From an uncultured Chitinophaga sp. (GTDB taxonomy: Bacteria > Bacteroidota > Bacteroidia > Cytophagales > Cyclobacteriaceae), in contig CABHOK010000003.1 in the NCBI GenBank assembly GCA_902168205.1, positions 558,001-622,000 of the forward strand: a stretch of DNA of 64,000 bases, given 5' to 3'. Numbering within the stretch: position 1 is the first letter of the stretch; each line of letters begins with the position of its first letter. The notes beneath the pieces are model-generated. The model was not told the origin of the DNA and did not search any database. It was given only the letters and a program-made list of their open reading frames with translations. Below, piece after piece: positions 1 to 8,363 of this stretch. Both the position numbers and the translations under genes were made by a program.

Positions 1-40
1 TTTAAATTTTTTAAAAAAGGTGACGATAATTGAATAGAAT

Positions 41-75
41 GAAAAAGCGGGTCGCATCATCCGGTGCGACCCGCT
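41..75 (-). terminator. Intrinsic terminator of the T9SS protein gene
   Basis: A perfect 11-bp stem (AGCGGGTCGCA at 46-56, TGCGACCCGCT at 65-75) encloses an 8-base loop. Read on the minus strand it is followed by TTTTTC, so it ends transcription of the minus-strand gene about 80 bases upstream of it. Confidence 0.85.
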
Positions 76-152
76 CATTATTATTATCTATACTATATAG
101 TGTGTTGTACTGCTTGTGGATTAGACAGCAGTTGGTGATTGTCCCGAAAACG

Positions 153-2051
153 TTAGTGAATAACGAGTTTTCGGTTTGCTGACCAGGCTGCAGATGTAAT
201 TCTGACTATATATACTCCACTAAGCAATGCGCTTAGTCGGAGGGTTGCCGATCCGGATTGAGACACTTGCAACTTTGTTTGTGCTACCTGGATACCTTGC
301 GGATCGAGAATAGTGATGGTATATGCGCCATCCGGAACATCAATCAGGTCGACTGTAACATCATCGTCCTGGTTAACAGGATTCGGATATACAGATGCAA
401 ATGGTTCTGCCGGTCCATCGAATTCAATCCGTATAACTTTAAAGCGGACTGTGGTGCCATCCAGATCGGTCTGCGAGAGTCGATAGTAATATACTCCCGC
501 CTTTGCTCCGTCATCTGTAAATTGATATTTGTTTGTAAGTTGTGATGTTCCACTTCCTTTTACGGTGCCGATCGTTATAAATTCTTCACCATTGGCCGAG
601 CGCTCCAGGGTAAAATAATCGTTGTTGATCTCCGTAGCCGTTGCCCAATGCAATTCAATGGCATGTGTTTGCTCATTGTTCAATCCTTTAAAATATAGTA
701 ATGAAACAGGTAGTGGTGTATTGCCTGCACTGCCTATAATGCCGGAGTTTGCTGTACCGCTGGCTGTGCTTGCGCGTGTAGTACAAGTGTTTTCATTGCA
801 GCCACCTGTTCCACTGGCAGTGGTGGTCGTTATATTTGTTGTGGGCTGTGCTGACGAGTATATTACAACGCCCTGGCCACCACCACCGCCACCTCCGTGC
901 GATCGGGAGTCGTTTACAGTTCCTCCGCTTCCTCCGTTGGCGGCTACGGTTAATGTACAGCCTGATGCTATATTAAAAGTCTTAACGGCAAGCACTATAC
1001 TTCCTCCTGCACCTCCTCCTCCGGCTCCATCATTGCCAGAGGTATTTGCGGCTGTGCCACCACCACCGTTGGCGGATATTGTAACGGTTCCACACGCGCC
1101 AGTGGTAGTTATCTGTTTAGCGTTAATAAGAATAATGCCGCCTCCATCTGCACCGGCAGTTGCAGCACTGTTGTTTTGCTGGCCACCGCCACCGCCACCT
1201 CCCATAAAGACGCGACTGGCACTTATACTTGTGCTTAACGATATACCCCCCTGGCCTCCTACAGGAGTTGACTCACATAAATATCCAGGGCCACCGTCAC
1301 CTCCCGTAGTATAGTTTCCGCCACCGCCACCTCCGGCATTATGCAAATTACCTCCACCGCCACCGTTAAGATCTTTAGCACGACCATAAATATAGCCTGT
1401 CGATGTTATCTTATATATACTTTCTCCTTTTCTACCGGACGCCGCATTGTTGCTGGTAATCCATGTGGATGCATCACATATTACACTATTACCTATTCCC
1501 GAGCGTGTGCCGCCAATAAACCCGGCCTCATTGGCGGTGAGGTTATGCGCCAGGGTGAGTGTGCCTGATACTTCCATAGCAAGCACGCCACCAACATTTC
1601 CATTCCAATCCATGGCAGTCATGTTTGCAGTTGTAGTATAATCCGGATTACCATAGAGTCTGAACGATATAATCTGTACAGAGGAATTTGTGCCTATATT
1701 AAACGTATTACTGAGAGTTGCATTAAGTGTTATTGTGCTGGGAAGCCCGGAGCTTTCAGTGTGTGATGCGATTGTAGCTACTTCATATATACCGGCAGAT
1801 TTAATGGAGCCCAATGATCCGAAAGTAGATGCGTTGGTAACATCACCAATGACATCATCCTGCATTTGCATAATGATAATCCTGTTGCCATCTTCAAAAG
1901 TGTGAAAGGTTTCCGTTACATTCGATAAGGTTAGTACTTTGCCCGAGATAGCTGTGACTTTTGCATAGGCGTTTACTTGCGCTGATACTCTTGTGCCCGT
2001 AAAATATGCCAGGCAAAATATTAGCAGAAATATCCGGTACTCAATTCTCAT
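153..2051 (-). CDS. Secreted glycine-rich protein with type IX secretion C-terminal domain
   Basis: This predicted exported protein has 632 residues from the chosen start. The N-terminus (MRIEYRIFLL... to VSAQ) is a signal peptide; I chose the ATG at 2051 rather than the one 15 codons upstream because the signal begins there. The middle, about residues 225-400, is very rich in glycine with runs such as GGGGGG. A beta-sandwich-like segment follows (LHWATATEINNDYFTLERS, then YYYRLSQTDLDG), a pattern common just before sorting domains in this phylum. The last 80 residues (YPNP start, then GVYIVRI and a KLVIH end) form a typical type A T9SS domain, so the protein should cross the outer membrane by T9SS and be attached to the surface or released. 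No catalytic domain was recognised; an adhesin or surface-layer role is only a guess. Confidence 0.85.
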   Translation of the reverse strand: MRIEYRIFLLIFCLAYFTGTRVSAQVNAYAKVTAISGKVLTLSNVTETFHTFEDGNRIIIMQMQDDVIGDVTNASTFGSLGSIKSAGIYEVATIASHTESSGLPSTITLNATLSNTFNIGTNSSVQIISFRLYGNPDYTTTANMTAMDWNGNVGGVLAMEVSGTLTLAHNLTANEAGFIGGTRSGIGNSVICDASTWITSNNAASGRKGESIYKITSTGYIYGRAKDLNGGGGGNLHNAGGGGGGNYTTGGDGGPGYLCESTPVGGQGGISLSTSISASRVFMGGGGGGGQQNNSAATAGADGGGIILINAKQITTTGACGTVTISANGGGGTAANTSGNDGAGGGGAGGSIVLAVKTFNIASGCTLTVAANGGSGGTVNDSRSHGGGGGGGQGVVIYSSAQPTTNITTTTASGTGGCNENTCTTRASTASGTANSGIIGSAGNTPLPVSLLYFKGLNNEQTHAIELHWATATEINNDYFTLERSANGEEFITIGTVKGSGTSQLTNKYQFTDDGAKAGVYYYRLSQTDLDGTTVRFKVIRIEFDGPAEPFASVYPNPVNQDDDVTVDLIDVPDGAYTITILDPQGIQVAQTKLQVSQSGSATLRLSALLSGVYIVRITSAAWSANRKLVIH

Positions 2052-2588
2052 ACTTCTCAAACGATAGCGATTAATACTACTTATAGATATATACAATCGT
2101 CAAAATTATGTATTAATCGTTAGGGCAATTGTTAGATGTATGAATACAGTAAATTTTTATACAGTCTTGTGATGCGTAAATAATTAAGGATTAGTTATGA
2201 ATGTTTTTGTATACCTTTTAATTAGGTATTATAATTATTTGGAATACTTTTGATAAGACCAGTGAGAACGAAAGAGAGGATTTGCAATAGCCCGTTATTG
2301 GGTATGTATATTAGGCTGGATGTGTTTGTTTGATCAGTAAGCCCCCTGGTCTCTATACCCTAAAATCAGACGCCTTGAGTAATTTGATGCAAACTATAAA
2401 AAGAGCGATTCATTCCAAATTTGAATTCGTCAGTCTATTGTTATCTTCAAAAACGAAGATCTCCTCTCTGTTTCGAAAGCAGCTTCTTACTCCTTCCTCC
2501 TTACTTCTGGATTCTTAATTCGCCATAGCGCGATTTTCGAGTATTCTGTATATCTTGAAAGTAACAACCCATACTCATCTCCACCTCA
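2052..2588. other. Intergenic region between divergent genes
   Basis: About 540 AT-rich bases separate the T9SS gene (minus) from the Lgt-like gene (plus). It must hold both promoters, but no clear TAnnTTTG box stands at a convincing distance from either start. The only open frame (2330-2518, plus) has no credible protein features. Confidence 0.5.
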
Positions 2589-3356
2589 ATGAAGTACCCT
2601 GTAGAAATCGGATTGGGCAATGTTCGTGTCAGTGCTCATTTTATATTAGAGACGCTGGCCTTTATTATCGGCTTCCGGTACTTCCTATACCTCAAGCGTA
2701 AACAGTCAGACCCGATTCCTGAATCGAATCGTATCTGGATCATTATCGGTGCTGCTTTCGGTGCCTTTCTTTTTTCGCGCCTCCTCGGTTCGCTCGAAGA
2801 TCCGCAGGCATGGGCACGGGCCGACAACCCGTGGCTATATTTCTATGCGAACAAGACTATTGTGGGGGGCTTGCTGGGAGGTTTGCTGTTTGTGGAGATT
2901 ACTAAAATGTTTTTAAAAGAAAAGTCATCATCGGGCGATATGTTTACATACCCGCTTATACTGGCGATGATTATAGGTCGTTTAGGATGCTTCTCGGCCG
3001 GTATATATGAACCAACATTTGGTATAGCATCATCACTTCCCTGGGCGATGGATCTGGGCGATGGTATATTGAGACACCCGGTGGCGCTGTATGAAATCTT
3101 ATTTTTGATGTTGCTCTGGTTCTCCCTCTATAGCCTTGAGAAATATACCCTGCTGGCCATGGGTGTGCGATTTAAACTATTTATGATTGCGTACCTCATG
3201 TTTCGTTTCATACTTGAATTTATAAAGCCTGTCCACCCCCTGGTGTGGTCGCTGACAACGATACAACTGGCGTGCCTCGGTGGACTAGTGTATTACTATC
3301 GCACCCTTGCACTTTTGTTTTATAATCCCGGTAAACTTGCCATGCATGAACAATAA
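2589..3356 (+). CDS. Lgt-like (prolipoprotein diacylglyceryl transferase family) membrane protein
   Basis: An integral membrane protein of 255 residues with about seven hydrophobic segments and the Lgt fold signature. True Lgt moves diacylglyceryl from phosphatidylglycerol to the lipobox cysteine of preprolipoproteins. Visible here are GRLGCF (130-135, counterpart of the GRLGNF arginine motif), HPVALYE (163-169, as HPxxLYE) and R206 with E210 in the last part, matching the second essential arginine region. The HGGLIG motif reads VGGLLG at 92-97, so the usual His (E. coli His103) is a valine, and the usual Asn after GRLG is Cys. It overlaps the radical SAM gene by 11 bases, implying a coupled operon. 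It may be a paralogue acting on a lipid other than the standard Lgt reaction; a housekeeping lgt would be expected elsewhere. Confidence 0.8.
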   Translation: MKYPVEIGLGNVRVSAHFILETLAFIIGFRYFLYLKRKQSDPIPESNRIWIIIGAAFGAFLFSRLLGSLEDPQAWARADNPWLYFYANKTIVGGLLGGLLFVEITKMFLKEKSSSGDMFTYPLILAMIIGRLGCFSAGIYEPTFGIASSLPWAMDLGDGILRHPVALYEILFLMLLWFSLYSLEKYTLLAMGVRFKLFMIAYLMFRFILEFIKPVHPLVWSLTTIQLACLGGLVYYYRTLALLFYNPGKLAMHEQ

Positions 3357-4743
3357 ACGAAACTATATTTACTACGACTATACCGTTAGCCTTTGTACGG
3401 TGTGCCATCGGCAGATTGATGCCAAAATTATTTTCGAAGACGAAAAAGTATTCCTTACCAAGCGATGCCGTGAACATGGTTCGCAGAAAGTATTGATCGC
3501 AGATGATATTCAATACTATAAGCAGATTCGAAATTATAACAAGGCATCCGAATATCCGCTGCGTCCGCATACGGCAACACATTATGGATGTCCGTACGAC
3601 TGTGGTATTTGTCCGGATCACGAGCAGCATTCCTGTCTCACACTAATTGAAATTACAGACCGGTGCAATCTTACCTGCCCTACATGCTATGCAAGTTCGT
3701 CACCTACACATGGAAGACACCGCACGCTGGAAGAAATTGAGTTTATGCTCGATGCTATTGTGAGGAGTGAAGGTGAGCCGGATGTTGTACAGATAAGCGG
3801 AGGTGAACCGACTATACATCCCGACTTCTTTACCATACTGGATATGGCCAAGGCACGCCCCATCAAACACCTGATGGTAAATACCAATGGAATTCGTATA
3901 GCATCCGATCCTGCCTTTGCAGCACGGCTTGCATCGTACATGCCCGACTTCGAAATATACCTGCAATTTGATTCTTTCGAAGAGCATGCCTTGCAGCAGC
4001 TGCGTGGTAAGGATATGCGTGCAGTTCGCGAGAAAGCTATAGCAACATTAAACGCACTGAACTTGTCAACCACGCTGGTGGTAACATTGCAGAAAGGGTT
4101 GAACGACCATGAGATTGGTAAGACAATCGACTATGCTTTGCAGCAACGTTGTGTAAGGGGTGTTACGTTTCAGCCTACGCAAGTGAGCGGAAGATTGGAA
4201 CATTTCGATCCTGCAGTAAACCGTTTAACCAATACAGAGATCAGACGAAAGATACTGGAGCAGACTGCGGTGTTTCAACCCAATGATCTTATACCGGTGC
4301 CGTGCAATCCGGATGCGCTGGTAATGGGCTATGCACTGAAGACGGATGCAGGTGTACACGGACTTACCCGACTTATTGATCCGGAATTCTTGTTGAATAA
4401 TTCGCGCAACACCATCGTATATGAACAGGATGAGAAGTTGCATGGTCATGTGACGAAAATGTTCAGCACCGCTAATTCCATTGATTCACTTGAAAATGAT
4501 TTTCATCATTTACTATGTTGCCTGCCTGACATTATAGCACCGGAGTTCTCCTATAATAATTTGTTCAGAGTTATTATCATGAACTTTATGGATGCGTATG
4601 ATTTTGATGTGAGGGCAATCAAGAAATCATGTGTTCATATTGTTGATACATCGGGTAAAATAATACCATTCGAAACCATGAATTTGTTTTACCGCCCCGA
4701 GTTTAATGAGAAACTGAAACTGCTTCGCGAAGAAATACTATAG
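3346..4743 (+). CDS. Radical SAM protein resembling tetraether lipid synthase (Tes/MJ0619 family)
   Basis: A 465-residue radical SAM enzyme. I start at the ATG at 3346, which overlaps the Lgt-like gene by 11 bases; an ATG at 3307 lies deeper inside that gene. Cysteine motifs in order: an N-terminal CxxC (17, 20) with C41, suggesting a rubredoxin-like metal site; CPYDCGICPDH with C82, C86, C89; and the SAM-cluster motif CNLTCPTC with C107, C111, C114. GGEP follows at about 152-155. The arrangement GCPxDCGxCPxH directly before the CxxxCxxC motif is characteristic of archaeal Tes, which joins two lipid alkyl chains through an sp3-sp3 C-C bond. Pairing with an Lgt-like lipid enzyme and a small membrane protein suggests work on membrane lipids. 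The substrate is unknown; MoaA-like labels are less apt. Confidence 0.8.
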   Translation: MNNKRNYIYYDYTVSLCTVCHRQIDAKIIFEDEKVFLTKRCREHGSQKVLIADDIQYYKQIRNYNKASEYPLRPHTATHYGCPYDCGICPDHEQHSCLTLIEITDRCNLTCPTCYASSSPTHGRHRTLEEIEFMLDAIVRSEGEPDVVQISGGEPTIHPDFFTILDMAKARPIKHLMVNTNGIRIASDPAFAARLASYMPDFEIYLQFDSFEEHALQQLRGKDMRAVREKAIATLNALNLSTTLVVTLQKGLNDHEIGKTIDYALQQRCVRGVTFQPTQVSGRLEHFDPAVNRLTNTEIRRKILEQTAVFQPNDLIPVPCNPDALVMGYALKTDAGVHGLTRLIDPEFLLNNSRNTIVYEQDEKLHGHVTKMFSTANSIDSLENDFHHLLCCLPDIIAPEFSYNNLFRVIIMNFMDAYDFDVRAIKKSCVHIVDTSGKIIPFETMNLFYRPEFNEKLKLLREEIL

Positions 4744-4745
4744 CT

Positions 4746-5015
4746 ATGAGCAATATTAAGAAAATTGTAGGCATTAACTTATGTATTATGTTGGCGTACA
4801 TGGTATTAATCAATATTACGTCAGTAGGTCAGGAACGTCAACTTGCCGTGTTGGTGTTTTCGGCTTTTGCTGTAGGTGTTCATGTAGCGATCAGCGTATT
4901 GGTAGCTATTATCTTTTTCATTCAGAAAAATCCACAGGCACAAGCATTTCTGTTGAGCGCAGGTCTTGTTTTATTAATTGGCTTTTCAGCGTGCCTGGGT
5001 AGTACAGCGCTATAA
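4746..5015 (+). CDS. Small membrane protein in the Lgt-like/radical SAM operon
   Basis: An 89-residue hydrophobic protein with three likely membrane helices (about 7-27, 34-59 and 66-86) and a short QKNPQAQ loop between the second and third. It begins two bases after the stop codon of the radical SAM gene, so it is almost certainly co-transcribed and probably works with it. I recognise no family. It might anchor or assist the lipid-active partners. Confidence 0.7.
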   Translation: MSNIKKIVGINLCIMLAYMVLINITSVGQERQLAVLVFSAFAVGVHVAISVLVAIIFFIQKNPQAQAFLLSAGLVLLIGFSACLGSTAL

Positions 5016-5047
5016 TACACAGTGGCATTTGTTTTCATAGCCGGCAT

Positions 5048-5071
5048 GTATACCCGAAATATAGGGTATAC
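5048..5071. repeat. Perfect inverted repeat after the radical SAM operon
   Basis: GTATACCC (5048-5055) and GGGTATAC (5064-5071) are perfect 8-bp arms around an 8-base loop, followed by CTTTA. It could be a weak terminator of the operon ending at 5015 or an operator of the next gene. The T-run is too short to decide. Confidence 0.45.
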
Positions 5072-5174
5072 TTTAGTGGTTGTATGAAGTATGATGACTA
5101 TGAATGTTTAATCATTAGTAGACGTTTATCAGATATACTGTTACCTTAGCATAAGCTAAACCAAACAAGTGATC

Positions 5175-5606
5175 ATGATAGAAGGAATATGGCAGGGCGA
5201 ATACGTTTATGATGAATACTGTAAAGTTCCGTTCCAGCAAGTTACTATACCTTTTACCTTGAGTATCAGACAGTCGGGAGTGATGGGAATGAGCGGTGGG
5301 CTTGAGGGGGTGTGGCAAGACGATTCTGCTATCAGCAATATTACCATGCCAGCCAATGTGTACGGCCTTGCCAAAGACAACTCGTTATTCTTTGTAAAAC
5401 TGTATCCGAAAACATTCGGCTATGATGAAAGCGGCAATCTCTTTGTTGGTGATGAAGCGCATCCGGAAATTTTCTATACCGGTATGTTATGGAAGGATGA
5501 TATCTTTCACGGCACCTGGCGTATCGAACGAACCTTTAGAAAAGTAAACGGAAGGTTATATCAGATACTGGCAGGGTCAGGGATGTGGTGGATTAAAAAG
5601 GTATAG
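5175..5606 (+). CDS. Hypothetical soluble protein
   Basis: A 143-residue protein of unknown function. An in-frame GTG at 5169 lies two codons upstream, but the ATG at 5175 (MIEGIWQGEY) is the better start. It has no signal peptide or membrane segment. It is rich in aromatic residues and alternates short beta-like stretches, starting with GIWQGEY and closing with GTWRIERTF and MWWIKKV. This hints at a small beta-barrel of lipocalin type, but no family motif is firm. It is a single-gene unit with its own terminator. Confidence 0.65.
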   Translation: MIEGIWQGEYVYDEYCKVPFQQVTIPFTLSIRQSGVMGMSGGLEGVWQDDSAISNITMPANVYGLAKDNSLFFVKLYPKTFGYDESGNLFVGDEAHPEIFYTGMLWKDDIFHGTWRIERTFRKVNGRLYQILAGSGMWWIKKV

Positions 5607-5673
5607 CGACTATTATATTATTGATTAAGTATAGGATTTAACCTCCTTACAGACATTGGTCATCATTACAGGA

Positions 5674-5704
5674 AATCCTTCGGTGAATAGCCGGAGGATT
5701 TTTT
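5674..5704 (+). terminator. Intrinsic terminator
   Basis: AATCCTTCGG (5674-5683) pairs with CCGGAGGATT (5691-5700) with one T-G wobble across a 7-base loop, followed by TTTTATTT. It closes the gene ending at 5606. Confidence 0.85.
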
Positions 5705-5798
5705 ATTTGAAAGATGAGTGATCACCCTCTATCTCTCCGGTATTTTCCTGCCAGGTTAAATCAATGATTTTTTACAATTCTGCGTTTTCACTGCCGGC

Positions 5799-5806
5799 TA
5801 ATTTTG
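5799..5806 (+). promoter_or_regulatory. Bacteroidota -7 box TAATTTTG
   Basis: TAATTTTG matches the TAnnTTTG consensus of the primary sigma factor of Bacteroidota and ends 19 bases before the start codon at 5826. No clear -33 TTG is seen. Confidence 0.5.
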
Positions 5807-5825
5807 ATAAAAAATAACAGGAACG

Positions 5826-6704
5826 ATGAACGCAAATAACAATCCGAAAGCGGGGCTATGCCTGATGGCGGCTTTACTGCTAACCACCGTGCTGAGTGTA
5901 GCACAGGGAAAAATAAATCATAATCCGAAAACTAAAACAAACAATACCATGTCTTCCATTCAGCATAACAAGGAGGTAGTTCGTAAAATTTATGAAGAGT
6001 CGTTGAACAAACGAAATATAGCATTGCTGCACGAGTTTATTGCCGATACATATACCGGCATTGATGGCGCCAAAGGTGCAGATAGTTTTAACGGCCCGGT
6101 AACAGCCGTGATCAAAGCATTTCCGGATGCACAATGGCATATTGAAGAACTTATTGGTGAAGGCGATCGTGTGGTTGTCCGGTGGAGAATAGAAGGTACG
6201 CACAAGGGACCGTTTCAAAATATACCGCCTACCGGTAATAAAGTGTCAGTTAAGGGAATGGGTATTTATGAACTGGAAGATGGTAAAGTAACGGCAACGC
6301 AAATACAAACCGATCGCTTTACGTTTCTGCAACAGCTTGATGTATTACCGGCAGATATAGCGGTGCTCCAACGCAGACAATCAAAAGACCGCGTCAGCTT
6401 TATTGACAAGTTTCTGATACCTGCCCCTGCCCGGCAGGAATTCTATGAGCGAATGAATATAAACCGAAGCTTCATTAAAACGCTTCCAGGCTTTATTGAA
6501 GATGCAGCTTACGAGTATACAGATGATCAGGGGAATTTAATTTGTGTAACGGTAGCCCTATGGGAAAATCGTGAAGCCCTTGCCAAGGCAAAAGATGCCG
6601 TGCAGGCAGAATACAGAAAGCAGGGCTTTGATGCTGCAGAAATGTTAAGGCGATTAAATATTACTGCAGATCGTGGCATCTATACTCCGGTTGCAAATCC
6701 ATGA
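5826..6704 (+). CDS. Exported fusion of a SnoaL-like ester cyclase domain and an ABM-like monooxygenase domain
   Basis: A 292-residue protein. Residues 1-27 form a signal peptide ending in SVAQ. Residues about 45-170 are a SnoaL-like polyketide/ester cyclase domain, seen in VVRKIYEESLNKRN, the central DAQWHIEELIGEGDRVVVRW and the GTHKGPFQNIPPTG loop. Residues about 190-285 resemble an antibiotic-biosynthesis-monooxygenase (ABM, ferredoxin-like) domain, with PGFIEDAAYEYTDDQGN and VALWENREALAKAKDAV. Both folds bind small hydrophobic molecules. Joining them in one exported protein suggests handling or detoxifying a small organic compound in the periplasm. An internal ATG at codon 42 would give a cytoplasmic form. 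Confidence 0.75.
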   Translation: MNANNNPKAGLCLMAALLLTTVLSVAQGKINHNPKTKTNNTMSSIQHNKEVVRKIYEESLNKRNIALLHEFIADTYTGIDGAKGADSFNGPVTAVIKAFPDAQWHIEELIGEGDRVVVRWRIEGTHKGPFQNIPPTGNKVSVKGMGIYELEDGKVTATQIQTDRFTFLQQLDVLPADIAVLQRRQSKDRVSFIDKFLIPAPARQEFYERMNINRSFIKTLPGFIEDAAYEYTDDQGNLICVTVALWENREALAKAKDAVQAEYRKQGFDAAEMLRRLNITADRGIYTPVANP

Positions 6705-6802
6705 GGGGGGTATCCGTTGATAGTTATCCGTTAATCTTTAATTGCCGACACAAAAACGATGATGGCGAAAAGGACTATACATGGATATACAAAAACAAAA
6801 AA

Positions 6803-6830
6803 ACTCAGGCTATTCTGTCTGAGTTTTTTT
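6803..6830. terminator. Bidirectional terminator between convergent genes
   Basis: ACTCAG (6803-6808) pairs with CTGAGT (6819-6824) across a 10-base loop. A-runs precede and T-runs follow, so it can end transcription of both the plus gene ending at 6704 and the minus gene whose stop is at 6863. Confidence 0.8.
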
Positions 6831-6862
6831 GTACTTACTAATTTATAGCGTGCAACAGTTCT

Positions 6863-7957
6863 TTATACTCTTACTTTTGCACGCGTAAGACTTTCCTGGA
6901 AAGCTCCTACCTTTTCGTTCTGAAGTTTCAGAATGTGCTGCAGTATATTAGTGGAATACCCTCCGCTGCCTTTGCTGCGGTTGTGTTCTTCACCATGCGC
7001 ATAAGCTTCTTCCGCCAGTTTCTTATGTGGCATGCGGAAGCTTTTTAATATCGTACACAGCTCGAGTACAGCCTGTGCAGCTCTGTAATTTTCAGAAGAA
7101 GGCCGTTCCTGTATATTTTGTTCAATTACTGAAAGGAGCGAAGGTTTACCTTTAAAGCGATTATATATATCGCGGATGAAGTGCAGGTTGTACGGTAAAT
7201 ACCCTTCCTTGAAAGAAGTATATTCAGCATCCGTTGAGTCGCTGCTCCAGAGTAAATGATCGAATACAAACATAGGCATCTCCACGGCACCAGGGCCGAT
7301 GTAGTCTTTGTTGTAATCAACTTTTATCGGATCGTAATAAAAGCGCAGTTCATTGGCAAATATAGCAGGCGATACATTACGCTTGGCGTGAACGATTCCT
7401 TTCACCATGGCCTCCATCTTTTCGCGCACTTCGCTGCAAATACGTACAAACGATGCTATGTCTAGTTCACGGTTGTGGAGTATTTCCATTTGTGTAATGG
7501 CCTCCATCAACTGCGGCATGGCAATCTTTACACTTTCAATGAGACATCTTTCATCGCGCAGACCGGTATAGGTTCGCATGCGATCACCATCCGGGTTCCA
7601 CACGGTATAATGAAGCAAAGTATCGCGTGGTGGTAAATCAGTTTTTACCATTAGCACCAACAATACATATTCCAGTTCAGGAATAACCGCTACCGGTTCT
7701 ATACCATGTTTCTTCAGTATACCGATAAATATACCCAGATCGCGCATAGCTGCTATAGATTCATCGTACGAATAACGATCCAGCGTATCCGGTATAGGAA
7801 GCGACCGGTATAGCAACTGAATGATCTCGTTCGTGTCAGCTGCGCGGTTAAGTTCGTGTAACACGGGAAGCTTCTCGTCAAAATTCAACGGATCGAGTGC
7901 GAGAATGCTTTCGCTGTTTCTAAGCCATTGTTGTACTATAAGACTGGTGTGGTGCAT
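6863..7957 (-). CDS. PrnB-like haem protein (monodechloroaminopyrrolnitrin synthase family)
   Basis: A 364-residue protein matching PrnB of Pseudomonas (361 residues) along its whole length. PrnB is a haem enzyme of the indoleamine/tryptophan dioxygenase superfamily that rearranges 7-chlorotryptophan in pyrrolnitrin synthesis. From memory of the PrnB sequence, shared blocks include the AAMRD-G-F-G-LK-HG-EP stretch (about 69-88), LPPR-TLLH-TVWNP (about 108-122), YIGPGAVEMP (about 218-227), FKEGYLPY, RMPHKKLAEEAY (His311 lines up with the haem ligand His313 of PrnB) and GSGGY (about 330). There is no signal peptide. It follows the STAS-like gene by 7 bases, so the two form an operon. No halogenase or other prn gene is near, so the pathway is not pyrrolnitrin as known, and the substrate is unknown. 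Confidence 0.85.
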   Translation of the reverse strand: MHHTSLIVQQWLRNSESILALDPLNFDEKLPVLHELNRAADTNEIIQLLYRSLPIPDTLDRYSYDESIAAMRDLGIFIGILKKHGIEPVAVIPELEYVLLVLMVKTDLPPRDTLLHYTVWNPDGDRMRTYTGLRDERCLIESVKIAMPQLMEAITQMEILHNRELDIASFVRICSEVREKMEAMVKGIVHAKRNVSPAIFANELRFYYDPIKVDYNKDYIGPGAVEMPMFVFDHLLWSSDSTDAEYTSFKEGYLPYNLHFIRDIYNRFKGKPSLLSVIEQNIQERPSSENYRAAQAVLELCTILKSFRMPHKKLAEEAYAHGEEHNRSKGSGGYSTNILQHILKLQNEKVGAFQESLTRAKVRV

Positions 7958-7964
7958 GGGGCTC

Positions 7965-8363
7965 TCAGCTAAGAATCCATTTCACACAATCTGTTTCGGA
8001 GTTGAACATGTTAATGCTCAGGTTTCCTACTTGTCCTTCCTTGTTTACTTTGTTTACCGTGGCAGCAGCAAAAACATCTTCGGCAACCACGGCACCTACT
8101 TTGCGCAATCCGACTTTCTCTACTTCCGGAAACCACTCGCGGGTGAGATAATCCTGAACTTCTTTTGAAAGCACTTTCAACTGGCGGTGGTCGCTGAGGT
8201 GACCGGTAATATCATTTTCTTTGATATACTTGGTCATGTAAGAACAACCCGTGCGAACATCTTCCGGCTTCAGAAAACCGATCCACTTTGCTACGAGAAT
8301 ATTATTCGATTTATTCAAATAAATTTCTGCGTACGGCTGTTTAAATAAACTTATGTTGCTCAT
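7965..8363 (-). CDS. STAS/SpoIIAA-like domain protein
   Basis: A 132-residue cytoplasmic protein. I take the ATG at 8363 (MSNISLFKQ); the open frame extends 63 codons further upstream, but that part is basic and unlike protein. The pattern of an N-terminal strand (AEIYLNKSNNILVAKWIGF), a helix (DVRTGCSYMTKYIKEN), HLSDHRQL and a final KWILS is typical of small STAS-like proteins frequent in Cytophagales. Its role is unknown. It is the first gene of a two-gene operon with the PrnB homologue, suggesting regulation of or partnership with it. Confidence 0.7.
   Translation of the reverse strand: MSNISLFKQPYAEIYLNKSNNILVAKWIGFLKPEDVRTGCSYMTKYIKENDITGHLSDHRQLKVLSKEVQDYLTREWFPEVEKVGLRKVGAVVAEDVFAAATVNKVNKEGQVGNLSINMFNSETDCVKWILS

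Noticed and set aside
622-1314. Proline-rich open frame of 230 codons on the plus strand
   Set aside because: It is the antisense of the glycine-rich part of the T9SS protein; proline runs are the expected shadow of glycine codons.
2330-2518. 62-codon plus-strand frame in the intergenic region
   Set aside because: No motif, signal or sensible composition; probably chance.
3220-3630. 136-codon minus-strand frame
   Set aside because: Lies opposite the Lgt-like and radical SAM genes, whose motifs are clear.
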